DNA of 37,365 nt from Bacteroidota bacterium. GTDB lineage: Bacteria; Bacteroidota; Bacteroidia; UKL13-3. The DNA lies in contig CANLPK010000017.1 of assembly GCA_947492885.1 (NCBI GenBank), positions 1 through 37,365 of the forward strand. Direction: 5' to 3'. Position numbers and translations under genes: made by a program. Positions 7,489 to 17,497 of the stretch are shown one piece after another (the stretch's first letter is position 1; every line of letters begins with the position of its first letter). A model generated the notes under the pieces. It had not been told where the DNA came from, searched no databases, and worked only from the letters and a program-made list of their open reading frames with translations.

Positions 7489-9282
7489 ATGCGTTTTAGA
7501 ACGAAACTTAAACTTCTCGAAATATTTCTTTTCTTTATTTTTATAGGGCAAGTTTCTTATGCCCAAGAAAAAGTAGTCAAAGCTGGTTTCAAGCAAGCTG
7601 AAGCTTCTGATACAACCTACGTAAATCGATTGATTGAAGATTATCAGACGAAATATAAGATTCATGAAGATAGTTTAAGGTCAGGGTTGAAGCTTGTTTT
7701 AGAAGCTTATTATTTATCCGATCGATTAAAGTTCAAGAAAGGAATCATGAAATCGGCAATTGAAATTGCTTCGATAATGCTCACTTTTAAGAATCTGAAT
7801 GAAGCAACAGATTATTATTTTATAGCAATCAAGAATGCTGAGTTATGCGATGACAAGTTAATAAAAGGAAAGTCATTGATGGGCTTGGGTTTGATGTACT
7901 ATAATCAGAAGAAATGGAAGGAAGCTAAATCCTATTTTGATGCAGCAGTTCAAATATTTATTCAAGGAGCAGAACAGGAGAAGCTAAGCATCTTAAACTA
8001 TTTAAAAGGACTATGCTATACTGAAATGGGTATTTATGATAGTGCCAGAGTTGAAGTTCAGAGTGCTTACGAGATTGCATGTCAGAGAAGTGATTCCTCT
8101 CAAATTTTTGAGTGCACTGTAGGGCTAGCCAAACTCGATTGTTTTCAAGGAGCTTATGATGCTGCATTAGCGAAGTATCATCTAGCAGAAAGTTATTATA
8201 CTAGCCATCTGGAAAAGGTGGCATTGGCCATTATATATGAAGGAATAGCGCAAGTAAATCGAGCTCAGGGCAATTATCCCAAGTCACTTGAAAATGCTTT
8301 AAAGGGCTACCATATTGCGCACAATTCGGTTTTAAATATGAACCTGGTAGAAATTACGCTATTACTTTCCGAAATTTATGAGACGCTAGGGAAATCGGAC
8401 GAAGCGTATCGATTTTTGTTAGAAAATACGCATTTGAAGGATTCTATTAATAGGCATGATATATCAGAAATGATTTCGGTAGCCTCAATTAATTATGCTT
8501 TTGAAAAAAAGGAGACGAAGTATAACGAGGAGTTGCAGAGGTATAATAGACGCAAGAATATTGCAATCTATGCATCCATTTTTCTAGCACTTATTGGATT
8601 AATAGTAATTATAGCATATCAAACCTTGAAAAAGGAACGTCGCAAGTCGGAGGATTTATTGCTGAATATACTGCCTTCAGAAACAGCAGAGGAGCTAAAA
8701 AAGTATGGGAAAGCCATTCCTAAAAAGCATGATTCGGTAACCATTATGTTTTGTGATGTTCGAGGGTTTACTAACATTTCTTCTTCCATGACTCCTGAAT
8801 CTGTGGTTAATATGATCGATTTTTATTTCAGGAAATTTGATGAAATCATCACGATGCATGGATTGGAGAAAATAAAAACAATTGGAGATGCTTACATGTG
8901 TGTGGGAGGATTACATTCAACGGAAAGCGCCGTTAATCATGCTTCAAGAGTCATTGATGCGGCCATCGATATCATGCGTTTTGCAGCACAAATCAAAGAG
9001 GATATGGTGCAAGAATATGGGGATTCATTCAGTTTTCGTATTGGAATTCACACAGGAGAAGTAGTTTCGGGTGTAGTTGGTTCCAAGAAATACGCCTATG
9101 ATATTTGGGGCGACACCGTTAATGTTGCGGCACGAATGGAACAAACTTCCGAGGCAGGACAAATAAATATCTCAGGAGATACCAATCAAATCATTGCCGA
9201 CCGATACCCAATTATATATAGGGGTAAAATCCAAGCCAAGCATAAGGGAGAGCTCGACATGTATTATGTAGGTTGGAATTAA
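7489..9282 (+). CDS. TPR-transmembrane class III adenylate cyclase
   Basis: A membrane-bound receptor-type cyclase of 597 aa. The frame is open from a TTG at 7468, but ATG 7489 gives a good signal peptide (MRFRTKLKLLEIF...VSYAQ). Residues ~30-330 are helical TPR-like repeats, presumably periplasmic. One membrane helix (about 358-380) follows, then a short signalling helix and the cyclase domain. Catalytic residues are complete: metal-binding Asp423 (FCDVRGFTNIS) and Asp467 (TIGDAYMCVGG), adenine-specifying Lys463 and Asp538 (YAYDIWGDTVN; guanylate cyclases have Glu and Cys here), Asn545 and Arg549 (NVAARM). It should therefore make cAMP as a homodimer. This TPR-TM-cyclase architecture is common in Bacteroidota and is otherwise poorly characterised. 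Confidence 0.92.
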   Translation: MRFRTKLKLLEIFLFFIFIGQVSYAQEKVVKAGFKQAEASDTTYVNRLIEDYQTKYKIHEDSLRSGLKLVLEAYYLSDRLKFKKGIMKSAIEIASIMLTFKNLNEATDYYFIAIKNAELCDDKLIKGKSLMGLGLMYYNQKKWKEAKSYFDAAVQIFIQGAEQEKLSILNYLKGLCYTEMGIYDSARVEVQSAYEIACQRSDSSQIFECTVGLAKLDCFQGAYDAALAKYHLAESYYTSHLEKVALAIIYEGIAQVNRAQGNYPKSLENALKGYHIAHNSVLNMNLVEITLLLSEIYETLGKSDEAYRFLLENTHLKDSINRHDISEMISVASINYAFEKKETKYNEELQRYNRRKNIAIYASIFLALIGLIVIIAYQTLKKERRKSEDLLLNILPSETAEELKKYGKAIPKKHDSVTIMFCDVRGFTNISSSMTPESVVNMIDFYFRKFDEIITMHGLEKIKTIGDAYMCVGGLHSTESAVNHASRVIDAAIDIMRFAAQIKEDMVQEYGDSFSFRIGIHTGEVVSGVVGSKKYAYDIWGDTVNVAARMEQTSEAGQINISGDTNQIIADRYPIIYRGKIQAKHKGELDMYYVGWN

Positions 9283-9291
9283 GAGAACTAC

Positions 9292-9795
9292 TTACCAATT
9301 ACACTTCATTGGGCAGAAACTTTCGTCGCTTGAGCCAGTCCGATATTTTAATTTCTGCCCCATGATATTGCTATAATCAGCAGGATTATGATTGCCACCT
9401 TGTAAAATTAGAATATTGTGATGTTGGGGAGTTTCATCAATCCCAAAACGATAATTCACATACATTTCTTTTTCATCCATACTTTTCAAGATGTTTAATA
9501 AAACGCATTTGCTGATACTCCCACCACTTACAAAATTTAAATCACCTCCCGAGTATTTGCTTGTAAAAGCATCAATATAAATTTTTGCGGGATCAGGATA
9601 TCCTGAGGGTATACTTTTATCATCACCTACGCGAATGCCATCTCGTGATGGGTTTAAGTCGCAACTGGAAGTATCGAAATTCGATTTTGAAATGTTCTGG
9701 TTGCTAGACGAATGTAAAATGTCTTTTGGTAAAAATGACGACATTAATACGAAAAGCAAAAAAAGGAATAGCGGATTTTTAATGAAAGATTTCAT
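9292..9795 (-). CDS. Exported cysteine-containing protein of unknown function
   Basis: A 167-aa protein with a signal sequence (MKSFIKNPLFLFLLFVLMSS). There is no lipobox. The mature part holds four cysteines: one near the N-terminus (SSCDLNPSRDG), one in the middle (ISKCVLLNIL), and a C-terminal pair in SFCPMKCNW. The segment MYVNYRFGIDETPQHHNILILQGG looks like a beta-rich core. The terminal CPxxC resembles what I recall from other uncharacterised exported Bacteroidota proteins, but I cannot name a family. It is convergent with the cyclase gene 9 nt away, and I found no good promoter element upstream. Function is not assigned. Confidence 0.65.
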   Translation of the reverse strand: MKSFIKNPLFLFLLFVLMSSFLPKDILHSSSNQNISKSNFDTSSCDLNPSRDGIRVGDDKSIPSGYPDPAKIYIDAFTSKYSGGDLNFVSGGSISKCVLLNILKSMDEKEMYVNYRFGIDETPQHHNILILQGGNHNPADYSNIMGQKLKYRTGSSDESFCPMKCNW

Positions 9796-10087
9796 GATAA
9801 TAGAAATTAGTAATTGGTTTAAAATGAGTTCTCAAGAAAGTAAATCCGAGGCCGCATAAAATACCGCTTCGGAACTGATAACATTAATTTTTGGCTGAAT
9901 ATCATTAAACCTTTATTTCAAAGATTTAAATAGAAATTCAACATGGCAAATCTAAATTAATTTTTAATACCACGAAAATTAAAAGAATAACCGATAGTTT
10001 CCATCGTTTTTAGATTATTCGGGCATTAAAAAACCGACTCAGAAAAACTGAGCCGGTTTTGTTTTAGTTGTCTAAACTATTAAATAA
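9796..10087. other. Intergenic region between the exported protein and atpC
   Basis: About 290 nt with no convincing gene. It contains the atpC terminator (10028-10060) and AT-rich sequence upstream of the exported-protein gene. No RNA gene or conserved regulatory element is recognised. Confidence 0.6.
10028..10060 (-). terminator. Intrinsic terminator of the atpD-atpC operon
   Basis: Arms AAAACCGACTCAG (10030-10042) and CTGAGCCGGTTTT (10048-10060) with a 5-nt loop. The single mispair is A-C in plus-strand RNA but becomes a U-G wobble in minus-strand RNA, consistent with it serving the minus-strand ATP synthase genes. Confidence 0.85.
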
Positions 10088-10318
10088 TTAAGCCAACACT
10101 ACTACTTTGTTATCGCCACACTCTACAATTCCTCCTTTGATGGTGAATTGCTCGGTACCGGCAGCAGTATCTACCTTAACTATACCTTGCTTTAAAGAGG
10201 CCACCATGGGAGCGTGATGATTTAATATTTTAAATGAACCATCGGTACCCGGCAATGAGACTCCTGTTGCTTCTCCTTCAAATAATTTCTTATCAGGAGT
10301 TATAATTTCTAGTTGCAT
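10088..10318 (-). CDS. atpC: ATP synthase F1 epsilon subunit, short form
   Basis: Central-stalk subunit of the F1Fo ATP synthase, 76 aa. The N-terminal beta-sandwich is recognisable (MQLEIITPDKKLFEGEATGVSLPGTDGSFKILNHHAPMV). The chain ends right after it, so the C-terminal helical hairpin of ~50 residues, which inhibits ATP hydrolysis in E. coli and Bacillus, is absent. Short epsilon subunits are seen in Bacteroidota, so this is probably natural and not a truncation. It follows atpD by 27 nt in one operon and is followed by a terminator. Confidence 0.93.
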   Translation of the reverse strand: MQLEIITPDKKLFEGEATGVSLPGTDGSFKILNHHAPMVASLKQGIVKVDTAAGTEQFTIKGGIVECGDNKVVVLA

Positions 10319-10345
10319 GATTATGTGCTTTTAAATCGTACGTGA

Positions 10346-11866
<1,521 letters not shown>

Positions 11867-11889
11867 CTAAATCTAGATTTTTGGGTGTG

Positions 11890-11897
11890 CAAAGGTA
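11890..11897 (-). promoter_or_regulatory. -7 element (TACCTTTG) for atpD-atpC
   Basis: A TAnnTTTG match on the minus strand, 38 nt before the atpD ATG at 11851. Confidence 0.65.
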
Positions 11898-12098
11898 ATT
11901 TTTTTTAGGTAAGAAAAAAACAGAATTCAGATTTTTTTGGGATGTGGAAAAGAGTTTTTAATAGCTGAAGTTATTAATAAGGATATAAACCTCTTTTTTT
12001 AATTAAAAAGAAGCCTAGGAGAATATGGAAAAACAAAAGAAATACTACTCCAAACCTCAAAAACAGGTTGGATGATTTAACTAGCAAACAATGATATT

Positions 12099-12635
12099 CT
12101 AGAACTTATTCTTCCACATCATGCTTTCTACTGGCTTGATGCTTCTTTTGCTGTATTTGGCATCACGTTTTTTGTTATAAAGCACATTTACCTCACCATC
12201 AACAACAAAATATATGAGCTGCCCAATTGGCATTCCAGCATATACGCGTACTGGCATACTCACCGAAATTTCAAGTGTCCAGGTATTGCAAAACCCCACA
12301 TCGCCTTTACCAGCGGTGGCATGAATATCAATGCCCAATCGGCCAGTCGACGATTTTCCTTCCAGAAAAGGAATGTGACGGTGCGTTTCGGTATATTCTT
12401 CGGTGACCCCAAGATATAAAGTTCCAGGATGCAATATGATACCTTCCTCTGGAATGATAATTTCCTCAATTTTATTGTGTGCTTTCGCATCAAGTACTCT
12501 GCTGGTATATACAGCCAAATATTTCCCTAAATGCACATCATAACTATTGGTGCCAAGGCAATTCGGACGAAAGGGCTCAATTAGAATTGTTCCTTTATCA
12601 ATTTCTTCTAGAATTTTCTTATCGCTTAAGATCAT
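12099..12635 (-). CDS. dcd: dCTP deaminase
   Basis: Converts dCTP to dUTP and ammonia, feeding dTMP synthesis. The 178-aa protein has the family's start (MILSDKKILEEID...NCLGTNSYDVHLG), the substrate-binding block GKSSTGRLGIDIHATAGKGDVGF with the conserved Arg, and the catalytic Glu in WTLEISV. The N-terminal half fits the dUTPase-like trimeric fold. Whether it is mono-functional or a bifunctional DCD-DUT cannot be decided from motifs alone. It reads in the same direction as atpDC with a ~250-nt gap and is divergent from the GT2 gene. A variant promoter element TTAATTTG lies 4 nt before the ATG. Confidence 0.93.
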   Translation of the reverse strand: MILSDKKILEEIDKGTILIEPFRPNCLGTNSYDVHLGKYLAVYTSRVLDAKAHNKIEEIIIPEEGIILHPGTLYLGVTEEYTETHRHIPFLEGKSSTGRLGIDIHATAGKGDVGFCNTWTLEISVSMPVRVYAGMPIGQLIYFVVDGEVNVLYNKKRDAKYSKRSIKPVESMMWKNKF

Positions 12636-12773
12636 GGCGCAAATTAAATTCTTTTTGTGATGGATACAAAATGGAATTCATTTTCATTAATGCCCACAAT
12701 GGATTGAATGCGATAGATTAAATAAATACCTTATTTTTACGGCTTTTTTAAGCCACATCCGTTTTTCGGTTAC

Positions 12774-14720
12774 ATGCAACTTTCCATCATTATTGTTAAT
12801 TACAATGTAAAATACTTTTTGCAAATTTGTTTGCAATCGGTAGCTGCCGCTATAAAACCTATTCAGGCGGAGGTATTTGTTGTCGATAATAACTCTACTG
12901 ATGGATCGGTGGAAATGGTAAGAAAACAGTTTCCATGGGTTAAAATAATTGCAAACTCGGTAAATGTTGGCTTTGGTGTGGCCAATAATCAAGCTATTGA
13001 TATTGCTGAAGGGCAATATATTCTATTGCAAAACCCCGATACCGTGGTCGCGGAAGATACTTATACCCGTATCATCGATTTCATGGATTTAAAGCCTGAA
13101 GCTGGAGGATTGGGCGTAAAAATGATCGATGGTGTTGGGAAATTTCTTCCTGAATCGAAGCGTGGATTACCAACTCCCGAAGTAGCCTTCTATAAGATTT
13201 TTGGATTGAGTGTGCTTTTTCCGAAATCGAGGATATTTGGGAAATACCATTTAGGCTTCCTTGATAAACGTGAAATTCATCAAGTGGATGTTTTAAGTGG
13301 GGCATTCATGCTTATGCGAAAATCTGTGATTGATAAAATTGGCGCCTTCGACGAGCAATTTTTCATGTATGGAGAGGATATTGATTTGTCGTTTCGTATA
13401 TCGGAAGCTGGTTTTAAAAACTATTATTATCCTGGAACCACCATCATTCATTATAAAGGAGAGAGTACAAAGAAGGGCAGCCTGAATTATGTATTCGTTT
13501 TTTATAAGGCAATGATCATCTTCGCGAAAAAACATTTTGCATCTCAAAAAGCGGCATTATTTTCATTGCTTATTAATACGGCAGTTTATATAAGAGCTGG
13601 ATTGGCACTCGTTTTTCGATTTCTGAAACTCTTTACCCGGCCAGTAGTTGATGCTATTTTAATGCTTGTTGTCATGCTCCTCATTATCCCATGGTATGAA
13701 GCAGTTAAGTTTAATGGTCTAGGCAAATTTCCCGACAGCCTTTATTCAGTGAACCTTCCAATTTATATTTTTTTATGGCTGGCGGGCTTATTTTTTACTA
13801 ATAACTATTCCAAACCATTTCCGAAAGGCACTTCTATGTTTTATGGAATGTTACTTGGTACTTTGTCAATTAGTGTGTTTTATGCTTTCCTAAGCGAGGA
13901 TCTTCGGGCTTCACGAGCAATAATTCTTATTGGTGGATTCTTAAATTTCGTGGTTTTACTTCTTACGAGATGGATGATGCAAATGATTAGAAATCGCAGA
14001 ATTGGAATCTACAATCGAAATGCACATCGAATCATTACCATTGGAAATGCTGCCGATATGGAAGCGTTGAGCCGATTGCTGCATCGTAATACCGATGCTT
14101 TCTCTATGAATGGTTTTGCAGGCACTAATCAAAACGAAGAACTGATACCCAGCTTTCTTGGTCATCTAAATAACCTTTCTAAAATTTTAAAGTTATATGA
14201 AACAGAAGAATTGGTTTTTACTACCGAAAAAATATCATGGAAAGAGGTGATAGGAATAATGGACCATAACCGCCATCACTATACTTATAAGTTTTTTAAT
14301 AGTCAGTCGTTTTTTGCTTTGGGAAGTAATTCGAAAAATGCTGCTGGCGAAGTATTTACGTTAGCCGTGAACTATGCACTTAATACCCAGGAAACACGCT
14401 ATAATAAACGGTTTACCGATTTGGTGATCGCCTTGGTGATCTTATTTATCAGTCCATTATTGTTTCTTTGGATGCATAAGAAAATGGGTTTTTTGCGTAA
14501 TATCATAAGTGTTATAAGTGGAACTCGTACTTGGGTTGGATTTGCCGATGCTACCAATTCGAATATGCCAAAACTTAAGACTTGTGTTTTAAAAACAACC
14601 TATGAAAATAGCCCAGAACAGATATTAAATGCAGATAATGAATATGCAAGGAGCTATACTTCATTAAAGGATGTGATAATTATCTTGAAAAACTTACCAC
14701 AGCTCGGAAATAGAGCATAA
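12774..14720 (+). CDS. GT2 glycosyltransferase fused to a degenerate polyprenol-phosphate sugar-transferase module
   Basis: A 648-aa inner-membrane protein in two parts. Residues ~3-230 are a family-2 glycosyltransferase of rhamnosyltransferase type: LSIIIVNYN, VDNNSTDGS, NPDT, and FDEQFFMYGEDIDLSFR. Four membrane helices follow (about 292-310, 330-345, 357-373, 384-400), then a Rossmann-like segment (HRIITIGNAADMEALSRLL, ~415-540), then a hydrophobic helix from ~546 (LVIALVILFISPLLFLW). That order is the one found in WbaP/WcaJ-type phosphoglycosyl transferases. However, the catalytic block normally placed after that helix, including the Asp-Glu dyad (DELPQ) and KFRSM, is missing. Only ~12 residues separate the helix from SGTRTWVGF, which matches the family's KGEMSLVGPRP. 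The GT2 part should be active; the rest looks like a scaffold. Confidence 0.85.
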   Translation: MQLSIIIVNYNVKYFLQICLQSVAAAIKPIQAEVFVVDNNSTDGSVEMVRKQFPWVKIIANSVNVGFGVANNQAIDIAEGQYILLQNPDTVVAEDTYTRIIDFMDLKPEAGGLGVKMIDGVGKFLPESKRGLPTPEVAFYKIFGLSVLFPKSRIFGKYHLGFLDKREIHQVDVLSGAFMLMRKSVIDKIGAFDEQFFMYGEDIDLSFRISEAGFKNYYYPGTTIIHYKGESTKKGSLNYVFVFYKAMIIFAKKHFASQKAALFSLLINTAVYIRAGLALVFRFLKLFTRPVVDAILMLVVMLLIIPWYEAVKFNGLGKFPDSLYSVNLPIYIFLWLAGLFFTNNYSKPFPKGTSMFYGMLLGTLSISVFYAFLSEDLRASRAIILIGGFLNFVVLLLTRWMMQMIRNRRIGIYNRNAHRIITIGNAADMEALSRLLHRNTDAFSMNGFAGTNQNEELIPSFLGHLNNLSKILKLYETEELVFTTEKISWKEVIGIMDHNRHHYTYKFFNSQSFFALGSNSKNAAGEVFTLAVNYALNTQETRYNKRFTDLVIALVILFISPLLFLWMHKKMGFLRNIISVISGTRTWVGFADATNSNMPKLKTCVLKTTYENSPEQILNADNEYARSYTSLKDVIIILKNLPQLGNRA

Positions 14721-14726
14721 GAAAAA

Positions 14727-15740
14727 CTATAGTTTGGCAAGGCCCTTAACTAATGAAGGGCCTCCATAAACAAACCCAGTATAGAGTTGCACTAGATCAG
14801 CACCCGCATTTAATTTTTCTTTAGCATCTTCTCGTGTCATGATACCGCCAGTGGCAATCATTGGAACCGCAGTTTTACTTCTTAAATACTGAATTACTTC
14901 GGTTGATCGTTTCGTTAATGGAGCCCCACTTAAACCGCCAGCACCAATCGAATCAATAGTTGATTTTGGAGTTAGTAAATTCTCACGACCGATGGTTGTA
15001 TTGGTGGCAATAATGCCATCTAATTGAGTGGAATGTACCACTTCAATTACCTCATCCAATTGTTGCATTGTCAAATCGGGAGCAATTTTCAATAGAACAG
15101 GTTTGCGGTTTTTTCCTTGATGAATAAAATCTTCGCGCAAAGAATGTAATCGCGTAATGATTTTTTGAAGTTCATCTTTATCTTGTAAAGCCCTTAAACC
15201 AGGGGTGTTTGGTGAGCTTACATTAATTACAAAATAATCGCAAACGTCATATAGTTTTTCGAAACATAACGCATAATCATTGGCTGCTTCTTCATTGGGT
15301 GTTACTTTGTTTTTGCCAATATTACCACCAATAACCAACCCGGGTTTTCTGTTTCTTAATCTTTCATACACCTTATCCATCCCTTCATTATTAAACCCCA
15401 TTCGGTTAATTAATGCCTTGTCATTTACGAGCCTGAAGAGGCGGGGTTTATCGTTGCCTGGCTGTGCTTTTGGCGTTACGGTACCAATTTCGATTGAGCC
15501 AAATCCAAGTGTTTCTAGCTCTTCTAAGTAATTGGCATTCTTGTCAAATCCAGCTGCCATGCCTACTTTGTTTTTGAATTTTATTCCTAGGAAATCGACT
15601 GGGTTATCATTCTTATAAATGCTTCTTAATATTGTTTTTACCCCAGGAATATAGCATATCAAACGTATGAAATTCATTGTAAAATAATGAGCATTTTCAG
15701 GAGATAAAACGAAGAGCAGGCGGAGTAGAATCTTATACAT
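14727..15740 (-). CDS. pyrD: Dihydroorotate dehydrogenase (quinone), class 2
   Basis: An FMN enzyme of 337 aa that oxidises dihydroorotate to orotate and passes electrons to the membrane quinone pool (pyrimidine synthesis, step 4). The N-terminal hydrophobic/amphipathic extension (MYKILLRLLFVLSPENAHYF) marks class 2. FMN- and substrate-binding motifs include MAAGFDKNANYLEEL, GSIEIGTVTP, NRMGFNNEG, FVINVSSPNTPGLR (class-2 catalytic Ser) and ATGGI. It ends 6 nt from the convergent GT2 gene, and its last codons contain a perfect 8-bp hairpin. A variant promoter TAATTTCG (15749-15756) overlaps the tail of the upstream peptidase gene. Confidence 0.96.
   Translation of the reverse strand: MYKILLRLLFVLSPENAHYFTMNFIRLICYIPGVKTILRSIYKNDNPVDFLGIKFKNKVGMAAGFDKNANYLEELETLGFGSIEIGTVTPKAQPGNDKPRLFRLVNDKALINRMGFNNEGMDKVYERLRNRKPGLVIGGNIGKNKVTPNEEAANDYALCFEKLYDVCDYFVINVSSPNTPGLRALQDKDELQKIITRLHSLREDFIHQGKNRKPVLLKIAPDLTMQQLDEVIEVVHSTQLDGIIATNTTIGRENLLTPKSTIDSIGAGGLSGAPLTKRSTEVIQYLRSKTAVPMIATGGIMTREDAKEKLNAGADLVQLYTGFVYGGPSLVKGLAKL
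14740..14763. repeat. Hairpin inside the 3' end of pyrD
   Basis: The arms AGGCCCTT (14740-14747) and AAGGGCCT (14756-14763) are perfect, with an 8-nt loop. It lies within pyrD coding sequence, 20 nt past the GT2 stop on the other strand. No adjacent U-run exists on either strand, so it is not a classical terminator. Confidence 0.5.
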
Positions 15741-15748
15741 GTAGGCCG

Positions 15749-15756
15749 CGAAATTA
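15749..15756 (-). promoter_or_regulatory. Possible -7 element (TAATTTCG) for pyrD
   Basis: One mismatch to TAnnTTTG, 8 nt before the pyrD ATG. The same variant octamer occurs before the 3-hydroxyacyl-CoA dehydrogenase gene (25674-25681), which lends it some support. Confidence 0.35.
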
Positions 15757-15759
15757 CGC

Positions 15760-17493
15760 TTAATAATCTATTCTAAAAATGGGAAATCTTACATGAGTAG
15801 GTTCGTAATATTTGCTATGTCTGTAAATATAATCAAGTTGTAGCTGCTTGTTTTTCGCGAAATTACTTTTGCCTTGATCTCTCATCAATACAAAGTTTTC
15901 ATTTAACGAATGGTCAGTTACCAAAATTTCCCATGCCCGTTTATCCCATACATAATCGCTGAATCCTTCTTTTTGTTGAACAAAGCTATACATCTTACCC
16001 CAGGCAAAAAAACCATCTGGGCTCTCTGGTTCAATTGCTTCTGTTAAAAACCGGCGATATCGAATATTGTTTTCCAATGGGATGATAACCCAATATCCTT
16101 TTAAGTCTTGATGCGACGAGTCTTTTATATAATATTCAAGAACCGCCGGAATATTTCCTTCATAAGGATTCTTGCGTGCACTGAATTGCACTCGAGTATA
16201 TGCCTTTACAAAAACATTCGTATCCTTTGAAATAATAATATTCAGATGGTATCTCTGTAAATTGAGTTTTTCATACCACTCATAAGGCATCACATACGCT
16301 TTTGGATAATCGATGCTTTTGGTGATATTAAATGTATTAAAATACTTTATTTTTTTTTGATAAGGAGCTCCTTGATTATAATATAACTGCGATTGTTTAG
16401 TCACAGGGCTTGTTGCATAAAAGGCAGTATAGCCTCGGAAATTCAAATCTTCGAATTGATTTGTATCTAATGCCCATTTTAATGCGATTGATTTTTGATT
16501 TTGTGTTAGGCTATCTGCACGGCGCATTACCTCAAGAATCGCAGGTTTTTGAGTATAAGCAAATTTTATAATTTCATTCAGTAAAGTATATGTTGCATTC
16601 ACCCTTTTGTTAAATGGTTTTAGCATATGCGTTTCGGATACAAAACTAAAACAGTTAAACAGGGAAGTATAGCCAGTGCTATATCTAGGACTATCAAAGA
16701 ATGCCGTAATACCCGAATCAGGAACTTCCTTATCAAAATCAACATAGGGGCACATCTCCTCATTGGCTAATTTCATGCTTTGATATAATGCAGGTAGTAA
16801 TATGCTCTGTTGAAACTGATCGAGTGCTTCATTCTGTAACTTATTATGTTGGGACGCAATCAAGGTCATGGTGTATTGATAGTCGGCACCATCGCTCACA
16901 TGGGTGTCAATAAAAAAATGCGGTTTTTTTTGTTGAAAAAAATCTTGTAAAACAATAGTTTCTAAAGCATCACATTTTATGAAATCACGATTTAAATCGA
17001 GGTTTAGTGGATTTCCTCTAAATCCATATTCAATTGGTCCATCTTGGTTGGCTCTGCTACAGCAACTTCTCTGTTGCGCACCTCCAGTATTGAAAATTGG
17101 AATGATAAAAATTTCAATTTCATCAAGCATTTGTCGCAACTCGGCTTTTTGCAAAAAGTCACGAGCTAACATCATCGAAGCATCAACCCCGTCGGGCTCT
17201 CCTGGATGAATTCCATTATTGATGAAAATTTTTATTTTTTCTTTATTAACAGAAAAATTAGTGATGCTGATTAATTTTATTTGACCCGCAGCATGGTACT
17301 TTAAATTCTCGGGGCTTAGGTTCGCAACTGTGATTTTTACAAATTTCTTGTTTGAGCTGGCCAGCTTTCCATAAAAGCTCAAGCATTCATTTAATGTTGC
17401 GGTTGATACACCTTTACTTATTTCAAATGGGGTTATTTGCTGCGCTTGCAATACAGTAGCAAACCCAATGAAGAAAAATATTATCTTGCGCAT
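15760..17493 (-). CDS. Exported M14-family zinc carboxypeptidase
   Basis: A secreted or periplasmic metallopeptidase of 577 aa from ATG 17493, which gives a clean signal peptide (MRKIIFFFIGFATVLQAQ). ATG 17535 would also fit and lies 11 nt after a TACATTTG promoter. The zinc site is complete: His96 and Glu99 in NNGIHPGEPDG, and His198 in FFIDTHVSDGADYQYTM. FVSETHML probably contributes the catalytic Glu. Residues after ~330 form a second, beta-rich region of unknown role. M14 enzymes of this type remove C-terminal residues from peptides; specificity is not readable here. The gene is head-to-head with a T9SS cargo gene, and the 5' ends abut or overlap depending on start choice. Confidence 0.88.
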   Translation of the reverse strand: MRKIIFFFIGFATVLQAQQITPFEISKGVSTATLNECLSFYGKLASSNKKFVKITVANLSPENLKYHAAGQIKLISITNFSVNKEKIKIFINNGIHPGEPDGVDASMMLARDFLQKAELRQMLDEIEIFIIPIFNTGGAQQRSCCSRANQDGPIEYGFRGNPLNLDLNRDFIKCDALETIVLQDFFQQKKPHFFIDTHVSDGADYQYTMTLIASQHNKLQNEALDQFQQSILLPALYQSMKLANEEMCPYVDFDKEVPDSGITAFFDSPRYSTGYTSLFNCFSFVSETHMLKPFNKRVNATYTLLNEIIKFAYTQKPAILEVMRRADSLTQNQKSIALKWALDTNQFEDLNFRGYTAFYATSPVTKQSQLYYNQGAPYQKKIKYFNTFNITKSIDYPKAYVMPYEWYEKLNLQRYHLNIIISKDTNVFVKAYTRVQFSARKNPYEGNIPAVLEYYIKDSSHQDLKGYWVIIPLENNIRYRRFLTEAIEPESPDGFFAWGKMYSFVQQKEGFSDYVWDKRAWEILVTDHSLNENFVLMRDQGKSNFAKNKQLQLDYIYRHSKYYEPTHVRFPIFRIDY

Positions 17494-17497
17494 GAAA

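Noticed and set aside
9635-9859. 74-codon plus-strand frame over the start of the exported-protein gene
   Set aside because: The opposite strand has a clear signal peptide and conserved-looking cysteines; this frame has neither a signal nor family features.
11985-12085. AT-rich inverted repeats considered as a dcd terminator
   Set aside because: Stems are A/T-only or need a bulge, and no convincing G/C stem with U-run is present.
12687-13016. 109-codon minus-strand frame upstream of dcd
   Set aside because: It runs across the GT2 start on the other strand and shows no protein-like composition.
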